Source: Stephanodiscus triporus
Taxonomy: Eukaryota > Bacillariophyta > Thalassiosirophyceae > Thalassiosirales > Thalassiosiraceae
NCBI GenBank assembly: GCA_036939755.1
Contig: JALLAZ010000969.1
Location: forward strand, 1 to 10,991
DNA length: 10,991 nt
Direction of reading: 5' to 3'
Made by a program: the position numbers and the translations under genes. The notes beneath the pieces are model-generated. The model was given only the letters and a program-made list of their open reading frames with translations, did not search any database and was not told where the DNA came from. The first letter of the stretch is position 1, and each line of letters begins with the position of its first letter. Of this stretch, positions 1-8,363 are shown piece after piece.

Positions 1-1295
1 GTCTTAGTAATCTGACCCGGAAAACTAAATAAGAGAGTTTTAGACCTTCGCACTTCGGTGTTTAGCCGTTGCTTATGCCCCGGCTTATGATATGGTTGGG
101 GAAGAACATCCCTGCCTCCTCGCTCGACCAGCTAGCTGGACTATCGTTGATGAAGTCATGTATGCGCCATATTCCAATGTCGCTCACCGTCGGGCGGGAT
201 CGCGAGTTTTCGGAAGGATCGCTCATCCTCCGAGACGACTTGGCGGATCTCTTCCTCCTTCTCGTGTGCGTCAAACGAGGGCCGCTAGATACCGCGTAGG
301 GGGCGTCGTCGTGGTGAAGCAAGGTTGGTTTGTCAGGGAGGGCCGGGAGGGTTTTAGGGAATCCAAATGTTGTGCGGCGTTCGGTGCGTTTTACCGTGGA
401 CTGTCTCAAAACGGAGAAAGGACGGGGGGGGGGCGGAATTAGGTGGGAAAAGGACGTGGTTCGTCGACGAGCTGGACTGGGAGCGGCCGGCGCAAATGAT
501 CGGCCAACTGACGCTGTTGGTTAGAGAGGGATGATCTCGTCGGAGTTCGGTCAATGTGCAACTGTCGTCAGCGTCTTTTAATTCTTTTGGATTGCCCGGA
601 TCCCGCGATTCCATCCGTCTCCTCGGACTAGCAGGTCATCCCATGCCTCATCGCGTGGCGTGGCGTGGCGTGGCATTGCCGCGGGTCGATTTCCATTTCA
701 CGGCGAAAAATGGCGCGTATGTACGTTGTTGAAGAAGTAACCGTCGATCGCTGTCTGGGTCGAAATGGGGGACGAGAATTCCAGAAGAAAAATTATTCCT
801 ATGCTTCCAAAAACTGTCTTATCCACGGGTCCGATGGAAAGAATCCGACGACGGGCTTTCACGGGAGGGAGCGTCGTGGGGCGGGTCGTCCTCAACGGGG
901 ACGGAAGCGGGCAACGGCCTGGCCGTGGCCTCTGTCGTCCCTCCCAGCCGTCCTCCTTCACCCACAGATGCTGCGCCGCGCGAGTCTCAGAACGCCGCCA
1001 CGTCCCGCGCGTGCCATGCCGGTCCGCGATGCGCAGTCGTCACCCTCCTCTAAGGGGCGAGGGGATGCGATTCGGATGCGGTCAATGTGGTTTTGGTTTT
1101 CCAATCCTGGCTGCGGCCACGTCGCGTCGTCTGCGCGAAAAAGGAGCAAGGATTGACACACTTGTACCATACCACCACCATGCAACCGATGGCCCTGTGT
1201 GCCGTTGCGCGCCACTTCCTCGGCCGTCAACCTGTGGAGCCCGAGGCTTGCATTGAATTTGTATTAATAATTATTTCTATGATCGCAGTACAATA
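1..1295. other. GC-rich stretch without a supportable gene
   Basis: This stretch lies downstream of the RING-Smr gene, which ends at 1296 on the minus strand. Several open frames of 60-163 codons overlap one another on both strands, as expected in GC-rich DNA. None of their translations shows a recognisable domain, a convincing hydrophobic segment or conserved-looking motifs; they are arginine-, proline- and serine-rich. The plus strand has stops in all three frames within the first 40 bases, so no plus-strand gene enters from the left. The stretch contains a 10-G run (424-433) and a GTGGC repeat (655-674). It could hold the 3' UTR of the minus-strand gene, a promoter for something further left, or an intron-broken gene I cannot resolve. 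Confidence 0.5.
655..674 (+). repeat. GTGGC pentanucleotide microsatellite, four copies
   Basis: Four perfect head-to-tail copies of GTGGC are visible. They are in GC-rich sequence with no supported gene, so no coding effect can be assigned. Confidence 0.85.
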
Positions 1296-4200
1296 CTACG
1301 TCTTTGTTCTCCACAAAACAAGGATAGCACCATCATTTCCTTCTACCCTCTGACAGTATAGATTTTCGTACTCTCCAATCATTTTGAACAGAGCCTTTTT
1401 CAATATGCTTTCTTTTCCAACACTATGACTTCCTCGACCGGTGATTACCATCACTTTGCCAACGGCAGGTATGATAGGAATGACATGATCCTTGAATTTC
1501 TTTCTCATCCCGCTAGCATGTTGACCATGGTAATCAACTTGAATCATGACACATTCTTGCTCGGCTCCCATTGCGCCGATGTTATTCATATTACTGTAAA
1601 TATCTTCTCGAGCCCTTTCCCTATCCTCCCCAAGCTCTTTCCTCACTTGTCGTATATTGCTACATATCTCATCCAGAGATTTTGAATCGGCCAACCTTTG
1701 CTCTTGTAGAAGTTGATTCAGCTTCTCTTCAAATTTCTCAACTGGGAGGCGTGCTTTGCGGTAGATGTCTTCTTTTTGCTGATGTGTCAAATCGCCTTCA
1801 CTCCTGAAGAATAAACCACTGACTCGACCATCTAGCAATTCTTCAATGGTATCAACAACAGCTGTGACTTCGAATCGATGAGTCCACAAAAGCCTTTCCG
1901 CAACAGCAATCTTCTCGTCGTGTCCCATGCTTGGAAGTTGTACTATCAAGCTTGCAATCGTCTGATCCTTTTCGACAATAACCGAAGGGATACCTTCAAT
2001 GAAATCCCCGCTAAACAAAAATCGGCAGAGAGGACACTGTGGACATTGTTTCGCTTTGTCTGCCTGAATCTTCAAGGTGCATGTGCAGTTGGCACACAAA
2101 GCATGTTCACCACAAGGTAAAACAACAGAGTATGACCTTAGAAGTTCTCCATTGAATTCACGTAAGCAGATTGGACATCCATCATTCGAGTTCTTGGCCA
2201 AATGATCGTCATAGAGGGTCTCGCCGTATTCTACAATTGCATCAGCATCACTGTTCCCTTGGGTACCCGTGACAGTATTTTGCTGGTTATCTTCCTGATT
2301 TATCTCAGCATCATCTTGTGCGATTTCTGTGTTCCTTCTACGTCTATTTATCACAGTTGGCCGTGGAAACAATATATCTGCCACTGAAAAGTCCCCTTCG
2401 TTTAGTGAGTCATAACTTGCAGTTGCTTTGTCTCGACAGAAGCGAAGTTTATCCAGTATAGTTGGTGGCAACGATGAAGTGGCCCAGCTGCTTTCCAATG
2501 CAGTAGTACAGTCATTAATGGCGTTCTGAGCGTAAATTATGCGAAATTCAGTGGAATGTGAACGCTGGGCATCGAGTAGGCCAAGGAAACATGCTGCTCT
2601 GTTCAACAAAGTTGTTCCAAGCAGTTTGTAGGTATGTTGATTGTGCTCGATGATACGCCTTATGTGTCCAAGCGCTAATGAGTAACACCTGAATAAGAAA
2701 TGGAAATCGATAATGAAAACATGAGAACTTGATGAATTTCACTTCTGATACTTGAGTATTCTCTTGCACTCACCTGATGGCTGAATTGAAATCTGATACC
2801 TGGAAGTATTGATTACCGTGTTCCTTCATTCTTTCTGCCTCTAGAAAATGTGAAGCATCAACATCTGCCTTGCCATCTACTACCTGCTGACCGATTAGAT
2901 GATCTACATAGTCTTCTTGAGAACGAGTGACTATATCGTCCTGAGATTCATCATCAATCAAAAAGCCAGAAATATTTAGGAGTTTTGCCATCACTTCTGC
3001 AACAAGAGCTCCAAGAGTAGATCGAGATCGTTTTCCAGTTTTGATTGTATCTGAGTGCACAACGAGGCGCACCTCAGTATCACAAGAAGTACCCAGCTGT
3101 TGTTTCAGATACAAAGAAAACGCACGATTCCCGTGACCATCGTCCGGAACAGTGATTGATTTTGGTCTGCTTCGCTCGTTCGAGCCCAATCTACTCATAT
3201 GAATGTCAAACGCAATACGTAACCATACGTGCTCAAATGACTCCAATGAGAAAGGAGTGAGCTGCAAACTTCCGGGGAGCCGCACAATTTTTACAACTTT
3301 TCTTGTGGAAGGGAGGAAAGATATAACAATCATGGGAAACGGGGGACGGGGTATTTTTTTGAACTCGATGTGAATGGTGTCATCATTCCTAGGCAGACTT
3401 TGAAAGATATCGAGGGCTTGCATTTTGAACATTTGAAGAACCTTATCCGATGGATCCCCTCTTGGAAGAATGCCTTTTTCTTGCATTTTGAACATTTCGA
3501 GTTCCCTCTCTCTGTACTCGAGTGCTTGCAATATTTTTCCCCCCATGAACATCAGCTCTTCTCCTGTGTCCCCCATGAGACGTCTATCATTTAGGAAATT
3601 CATTTCTTTTATCGTCTTACCGATCATTAGTGTGAGAGAAGTCACGTGACCATGATATCTCAATGCATGAGTTAGCCACTGAAACATTTCATGAAGCGTC
3701 CGCATATTTTTGGCGCTCCTCAATCCTTCATCTATCAATTCGTGAAATGGACAATTATCAAATGAACCATAGCCACAAAGAGATTTTAGCTGGCTGACAC
3801 ATAATGATGCCACTGCAATCATTGTCTTTGGATCCCCGACAGGTGTACCAGATACTGTTGGTTCGTCTTCCTCGGTACAGCCCCATGCAGAAGCGCGATA
3901 GAGATTACAAGATCTCTTATAATCTCGCTGCCAGCCATGTAATCCCACCATCAAACAGTCAGCAAGCCGAAGCATCATGCTACTCGATGACTTAGCTGCT
4001 ACTTCAAGCTGAGCAAGTGACATTCCAGGATCAATCGATCTGAAGAATTCAATCATGTCGGGCACTGTTGAAGTCGAGGTAACGACTCGCTCCCTTACAC
4101 ACAGTTGGTGGCTGCTAAACATAAATGCTATGAATGGGTCTACTCCGAGGATTGGTTCATGTGGCATTTCCACACAGGCTGTAGTAATTTTGTTGGGTTG

Positions 4201-4697
4201 ACCACGGACAGATATTCTTATGGATCCATCAGGAAGGGTAGTTGCATCATCGACACCAGCTAACCCCTAAAACCATCTTTCATCTCTACGCCCTCCTCAG
4301 TTTTTGAATCAAACAGCTTTGTGCCAGTGTAAAGGTAAGAATATGGATCATCGGGCGCAATGAGAAGGGGCTTAAATTTCGTAGGATCGGGCGTCAAATC
4401 TCCAGGTCTTGGCCTGATGAATTCATCCGTATCTTCGCGGACCCATTCCGTCCCTAGTTCTTCATCGGGCATATCCCTATGTGGCCACACAAGGTAGGCG
4501 ATATATTCACTATGGTGTTCGGAATACTTTATACGTTGATTAACTTTCACAATCTCCCCTTCAAACCAACCGCAGGCATGTTCAGGTTTGTATATAACAA
4601 GATTTCCAACGGAAAATCGTAGCGCGGATGCAGCAGCCAACGTGTCATCGCGCATTCCGAGCCCGAGCCTCTCGAATTGCTCCATAAATTCTTCCAT
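1296..4697 (-). CDS. TPR / RING finger / Smr-domain mosaic protein (one intron, one frame break)
   Basis: Three blocks on the minus strand form one gene of about 1,107 residues. Block 1 (4697 to about 4260) starts with ATG (MEEFMEQF) and holds an SH3/Tudor-like beta-rich segment (FSVGNLVIYKPEHACGWFEG). Block 2 (about 4266-2774) contains a Sel1-like unit (LRLADCLMVGLHGWQRDYKR) near residues 237-275 and the start of a TPR (ERMKEHGNQYFQ). The TPR continues across an 85-nt intron (2689-2773) as CYSLAL...LLNRAACF. Block 3 (2688-1296) holds a C3HC4 RING near residues 815-865 (CPIC, CGEHALCANC, CPLC), a charged coiled-coil stretch, and a C-terminal Smr domain. The Smr signatures are VDYHG, VITGRGSHSVGKE and GNDGAILVLW. 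RING fingers usually recruit ubiquitin-conjugating enzymes and Smr domains are often RNA endonucleases; acting as both here is an inference. Blocks 1 and 2 are in different frames, offset by one base in a GGGG run (4264-4267). The RING, TPR and Smr calls are firm; the overall function is unknown. Confidence 0.85.
2689..2773 (-). other. 85-nt spliceosomal intron in the RING-Smr gene
   Basis: On the minus strand the donor reads CATCAG|GTGAGTGC and the acceptor reads TTATTCAG|GTGTTAC. Splicing joins AG with G to give an Arg codon. It continues the TPR helix pattern, turning SDFNSAIR followed by a stop into SDFNSAIR-CYSLALG. The downstream exon (2688 to 1296) is then open to its stop codon. Confidence 0.9.
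4260..4269 (-). other. Frame break between blocks 1 and 2 of the RING-Smr gene
   Basis: On the minus strand the sequence reads GGTTTTAGGGGTTAG. The block 1 frame stops at TAG (4262-4260), while the block 2 frame is closed upstream by TAG (4269-4267). The two overlap by only a few bases. One extra G in the GGGG run would join them as DGFRG-LAGVDDATTLPDG. A 23-nt GTAGAG...TTTTAG intron would also restore the frame, but it is far shorter than the 85-nt intron in the same gene. A base missing from the assembly is the simplest explanation; a true mutation cannot be excluded. Confidence 0.6.
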
Positions 4698-4939
4698 TTT
4701 TCATCGAGCTGAAATTCTATCATAGGCTATCTTCATTCCGCCGTCTGTTTAGTGGGTTAGGCTACGATAATTACGCGATAAAGGATATCAATGATCTCCG
4801 GATCTCTCCTTTAGCTCTAGAGGTGAGAGTCGGTTCTAGTGGCAAAACGTCGGCGGATTGCGAACCGTGGTCTGTCCCTCGCCTAAAAATTTCCCCGTTC
4901 TATCCTATTCACCATGAAGAGATAAAACAGGCATTACTG
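4698..4939. promoter_or_regulatory. Shared divergent promoter region (RING-Smr gene / CWC27)
   Basis: These 242 bases separate the start codons of two divergent genes, so both promoters and 5' UTRs should lie here. I see no clear TATA box, operator or other defined site. The CWC27 frame is open upstream to an ATG at 4823, but the extra 39 residues do not resemble CWC27 N-termini. Confidence 0.45.
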
Positions 4940-6768
4940 ATGAGCCAAGTCTACTCCACCGAGCCGGCCACGACGGGTCGGGTCGTCTTGGACACCACCC
5001 ACGGCCCAATCGACATCGACCTATGGTGCAAGGAATGTCCCACCACTACCCGAACCTTCATCCAGCTTTGCCTCGACGGGTACTACGACGGCATGATATT
5101 CCATCGCGTACTTTCCAACTTCCTGATACAGACGGGCCTCACGAGGGACGGGGGGAGACTGGCGGGGGAGACGCCCGCGTCCGGGATCGACGGCTACCTC
5201 CGCGGGAGCACCGCCGTCCCCGCCGCGGACGCGCCGGGGGGGGGAGACTCGCTCGGGCGCGATCGGAAGAGGCTGGAGGTGAATCCTAGGATACGGTTCA
5301 ACCACAGGGGGCAGGTGGCGCTGGCGTTACCCCTCGAGGAGGGCGCGGGCGACGATGACGGCGACGAAGACGACGGGGGGGGGGGGGGGAGGAGGAGAGG
5401 GCCATGCTGCGATATCAGTTCTTCGTCACGCTGGACGAGGCGCCGTTCCTCGACGCGAGGCACGTTGTCTTCGGGACCGTGGCGGGCGCGACCGTGTTCA
5501 ACGCCCTGCGCATCGGCAGGACCGACGCCGACGAGCGGACGGGCGTGCCGACGGACGTCATCGACGCGCCACCGCGGATACGGGGGGTGAGGGTCGATTA
5601 CCACCCTTTCGGGGACATGGTCGTCACGGCGGACGGGAAGGTCCCCTGGAAGAGGAGGAGGGATGCTGCATCCTCCTCCGCCGGCGCCGGTGGGGGAAAG
5701 GACGGGGAGGGGCAATCCGAAATGGAAAGGCGACGAAAGAAGAGGAAGGGCAAGCGCGACCTTAACGTCCTGAGCTTCGGGGACGAGGAGAGGGATTACG
5801 AGGAGATAGTTGCCGGCGATGATATTATTCGCAGGGGGGGTTCGATGTCGAGCGGACAGGACGTTCCGTCCAAAAAGGTTGATGCCGACGTGGGAAAATA
5901 TAGAAAATCGAAGGATAAAACAAAGGAGAAGGACCTCGAAATCGACGTGGACGGCAATATATCCGGAAGAGGGCAGAAGTCGTCATCGGAGATGGAATCA
6001 CTCTCAAAAGTAAACGGAACTCATGCAAAAGAACCTCCGAACGAGGTAAATGCTGTAATCGAACTTGGCAATTCGAAAGATGATCAGAATGTCACGAAGT
6101 GCAAGCCCAACACGTCGAGAGGCATGGGGGCTGTAGAGGCGAGACGGACCAAGTACTTGAAGTCCGGAATAGGATCTTCCGCGAATAAGAACGAGAGGCT
6201 CAAACGGGAGGGCGAGACCATGGCAAGGCTGTTCGCATTCAAGAATAAAGTGCTCGAAACCAAGAGATCCAGCATGAATGGGATTATCGGCAACGACGAG
6301 GCGAGGGAACATGCCACAGCCGCGGATGATTCTCTAGGAGCGCGGATGGCAAAACGAGCGAAACAAATTGAAGAAGAGGAATATCAACGAAGGAGAGAAG
6401 AAGAAGCGTTGACGGCCATGCCGGGTTACAGCGGTCGCGTGAACGGGGACGAGGGCGGCGAGAACAGCGACGACGGTAACGCCAACGCCAAAAGTTGGAT
6501 GGGAACGAAGTTCAAATGCAAGCGGCACATGGACCAGGATTCAAGAATGACTGCGCTCGACAAGATCGATGCGGACAGTATGGGAGGCGACGGGAGGCGA
6601 ATGGACGATTATGTCGTGCTAGACGAAAAGCGAGGCGGCAAGGGCGGGAGGAACGGGCACGGCGGCAGGAATCGAAATAATAGCGGAGAGCACGGCTACC
6701 ACCACGCCGACCCCGGCAAACATGCCGGGAGGGCACACAAACGTTCTGGTCATCACGGGCCTACGTAA
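4940..6768 (+). CDS. CWC27: Spliceosome-associated cyclophilin-like protein CWC27 (frame break in a poly-G run)
   Basis: CWC27 is a largely inactive cyclophilin that joins the activated spliceosome in the nucleus. The start MSQVYSTEPATTGRVVLDTT parallels the human N-terminus, so ATG 4940 is preferred over the in-frame ATG at 4823. The cyclophilin core is visible: GPIDIDLWCKECP, FIQLCLDGYYDGMIFHRV, IRFNHRGQVA, YQFFVTLDEAPF, HVVFGTVAGATVFNALRI. The usual Trp of active cyclophilins (W121 in CypA) is not seen before HVVFG, as expected for CWC27. Downstream come the family motif LNVLSFGDEE, a lysine/arginine-rich and acidic tail, a helix with MARLFAFKNKV, and the C-terminal SWMGTKFK...DDYVVLDEK segment. 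Length is about 610 residues against 472 in human, owing to loop insertions and a longer tail. The frame changes within a 15-G run (5375-5389); one more G would make the protein continuous. It ends in TAATAA. Confidence 0.88.
5375..5389 (+). repeat. 15-G homopolymer at the CWC27 frame break
   Basis: Fifteen consecutive G lie inside the cyclophilin domain. Before the run the frame is DDDGDEDD-Gly; after it, cyclophilin homology (EEERAMLRYQFFVTLDE) continues in another frame. Sixteen or thirteen G would restore one frame. Homopolymers this long are commonly miscounted in sequencing, and they also vary in length in living cells. Confidence 0.9.
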
Positions 6769-6770
6769 TA

Positions 6771-6932
6771 ATGTTTTCCGAGACCAATCGGTCGGGAGCT
6801 GCGGTTTCGATGGCTGCTCGCGCAGGGACTATATCATACGATGCATCCGCACAATCGCATCATAGAGACTTTAAGCTAATGTCACACCAAGCATAATTTG
6901 TGACGAGATCCAGGATAAGACGCAGTCGTCAG
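6771..6932 (+). pseudogene. Possible decayed 5' part of the Qb-SNARE gene
   Basis: An ATG at 6771 overlaps the tandem stop codons of CWC27 and opens a 41-codon frame ending RDFKLMSHQA before TAA (6894-6896). A second frame from 6902 reads DEIQDKTQSS. That is the kind of sequence expected at the start of an NPSN-type SNARE motif, just before the ATMEELLRQREQ seen in the next frame. Frames change twice within 60 bases and roughly 15 residues of the usual motif seem missing between the pieces. No N-terminal Habc-like domain is found, because CWC27 ends immediately upstream. This is tentative, since the match rests on short segments. Confidence 0.35.
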
Positions 6933-6938
6933 GCGACG

Positions 6939-7247
6939 ATGGAGGAGCTGTTGCGACAGCGGGAGCAGATACGCACTATTGACCAGGAGAAGACGCGCAT
7001 CGAGAACAATATCAACAGGGCCGACAAGTTGATTAAGACATTCGGGGAGAGAATGGCGACGGATAGGTTCATACAGTGCTTCACTTGCGTCAACATACTC
7101 CTCTTAGTGGGGGTGGTGGGTTACATCGTTTTCAAAAGCAGTACGAAGGAGGAGGGAGATAACGTCGCAGACAACGTCCCAGCAAATCCTGTGGGCGGGG
7201 GGAGATCGTTATGGGGATTAAGACATGGAGGAATTCCCGATTGGTAG
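6939..7247 (+). CDS. Qb-SNARE of the Novel Plant SNARE type, C-terminal half only
   Basis: Starting from the first in-frame ATG the product has 102 residues. The frame is open back to 6897, past a TAA at 6894. Visible parts are a heptad-repeat helix (MEELLRQREQIRTIDQEKTR, then NINRADKLIKTFGERMATDR), a C-terminal transmembrane segment (CVNILLLVGVVGYIVFK, about residues 50-68) and a short tail with GGRSLW. The RADKLIKTFGERMATD block before the membrane anchor and the R-x-L-W-like tail resemble plant NPSN proteins, which act in vesicle fusion at the plasma membrane and cell plate. The family is normally about 260 residues, so the Habc domain and the first SNARE heptads are absent here. An acceptor-like GTCGTCAG at 6925-6932 could make this a last exon, but no partner exon is visible. 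It is either a broken copy or a gene damaged in the assembly. Confidence 0.6.
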   Translation: MEELLRQREQIRTIDQEKTRIENNINRADKLIKTFGERMATDRFIQCFTCVNILLLVGVVGYIVFKSSTKEEGDNVADNVPANPVGGGRSLWGLRHGGIPDW

Positions 7248-7359
7248 TTATTAGATGTCGCACAAAAATCCTAGATGTCGCCCAGTTTGTATCATACTGT
7301 TTTCCATGCCACTTAAGCTTGCTCTACTGCATTACCACACACCCCACAATGATAACTAT

Positions 7360-8022
7360 CTACACGATCCGAACATATTCGAAGTGGTCTGAAGGTTCAG
7401 CTTTACTTCCACGTTTGGTGTCATCGGCGAGGCTATTGAAGTCTCGCATCTTGGTGCAGAGCATCCACAGAAGCATCAAGCCTACACGGAATAGTAGGAT
7501 GTTGACATCGATCAAGGAAGTGGAGTCCGGCGACAACTTCAGACCGAGAAAGCTGTATAATAAGATTCGGCAAGGGTTTTCCAGGATAACAAAGACGATG
7601 TGCCCAAACATGTAACCTATCAAGCAAAGGTCGATCAATGCTTCATGTATGATTTCCTTGTATGTAGCGTCATCAACATCTTTGACGAAAATGTTGATGA
7701 TGGTCCATGTGAATACACACAATATGGCGGAATGGAGGATTGCGACAGCGATGAATGGCAGTAGTTCCAAATCAGAAAGGGTCGCGTTCCCGAAAATAAA
7801 GAACTTTGCGATCAACAATAGTTGCACGAGAACAAAGTCGACAACGGCTATGACCATCCCAAGAAGGCAAACCGCAAGAAGAGCGCCATTGGTTTTATAC
7901 GTGGACTTGGTCCAGAAGGAAGTAGCGGAGCGAGGAAGAGCACTGTCGTCTTGCGCTAGAGGAACATTGACGTAGATGTTGCCATCGAGGGCCTCGTTCT
8001 TGACAGAAGAGGTGGTCATCAT
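7360..8022 (-). CDS. Four-helix integral membrane protein of unknown family
   Basis: The product has 220 residues and starts with MMTTSS at two adjacent ATGs. About 40 hydrophilic residues precede four hydrophobic segments: GALLAVCLLGMVIAVVDFVL (about 46-65, extending to 77), LPFIAVAILHSAILCVFTWT (about 88-110), LIDLCLIGYMFGHIVFVIL (about 129-147) and ILLFRVGLMLLWMLC (about 175-190). A hydrophilic tail ends EYVRIV. There is no signal peptide and both tails are polar. I recognise no family and no catalytic motif. The intact frame, single start and clear topology argue for a real gene. It converges on the SNARE fragment (112 nt apart) and is divergent from the oxygenase gene, so it may share that 341-nt upstream region. 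Confidence 0.7.
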   Translation of the reverse strand: MMTTSSVKNEALDGNIYVNVPLAQDDSALPRSATSFWTKSTYKTNGALLAVCLLGMVIAVVDFVLVQLLLIAKFFIFGNATLSDLELLPFIAVAILHSAILCVFTWTIINIFVKDVDDATYKEIIHEALIDLCLIGYMFGHIVFVILENPCRILLYSFLGLKLSPDSTSLIDVNILLFRVGLMLLWMLCTKMRDFNSLADDTKRGSKAEPSDHFEYVRIV

Positions 8023-8363
8023 ATCTTAGTTCGATCTCTCTATGTAATGACAATCGAATTGTTGCTGTGGAATTTGCATGTTACAAAAGAAATAAGTGCA
8101 GTTTGGGTGACAATTCAGTTTATGAAATCCTTGGACCGTGGACCGTGCTAGTGCTGTATTGAAAATCTTTGTGTCATACACAATACATCCGCTCGATGAG
8201 AGAATCATGTCCATTGTCACCAAAGAGCGGATCGCGACAAGCCGCCCAGAGTTGTTCTACCTATGGGGGAACAGGTATCTACGTAACAGGAGATGGGATC
8301 TGCAACCTGCGCGACGGGCCTCTCACAAACACCCAAAGATCGAAGCCAAATAATAAAAGTAAC
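8023..8363. promoter_or_regulatory. Divergent intergenic region (membrane protein / mpaB-type oxygenase)
   Basis: The two divergent start codons are 341 bases apart, so both promoters are expected here. A short direct duplication GGACCGTGGACCGT is visible near 8132-8145. The oxygenase frame remains open upstream to an ATG at 8169, but the 65 extra residues look non-coding in composition. I see no defined regulatory motif. Confidence 0.4.

Noticed and set aside
62..1256. Overlapping open frames of 60-163 codons on both strands
   Set aside because: The frames are mutually overlapping in GC-rich DNA, with arginine- and proline-rich low-information translations and no recognisable domain or splice pattern.
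4823..4939. N-terminal extension of CWC27 from ATG 4823
   Set aside because: The residues before MSQVYSTEPATTG do not resemble CWC27 family N-termini, whereas the start at 4940 aligns directly.
5194..5715. 173-codon minus-strand open frame across the CWC27 cyclophilin domain
   Set aside because: It lies antisense to clear cyclophilin coding sequence and is explained by very high GC content; its translation is Pro/Arg-rich without motifs.
7252..7281. Direct repeat TAGATGTCGC at 7252 and 7272
   Set aside because: Two short copies 20 nt apart in a convergent intergenic gap; too short to assign meaning.
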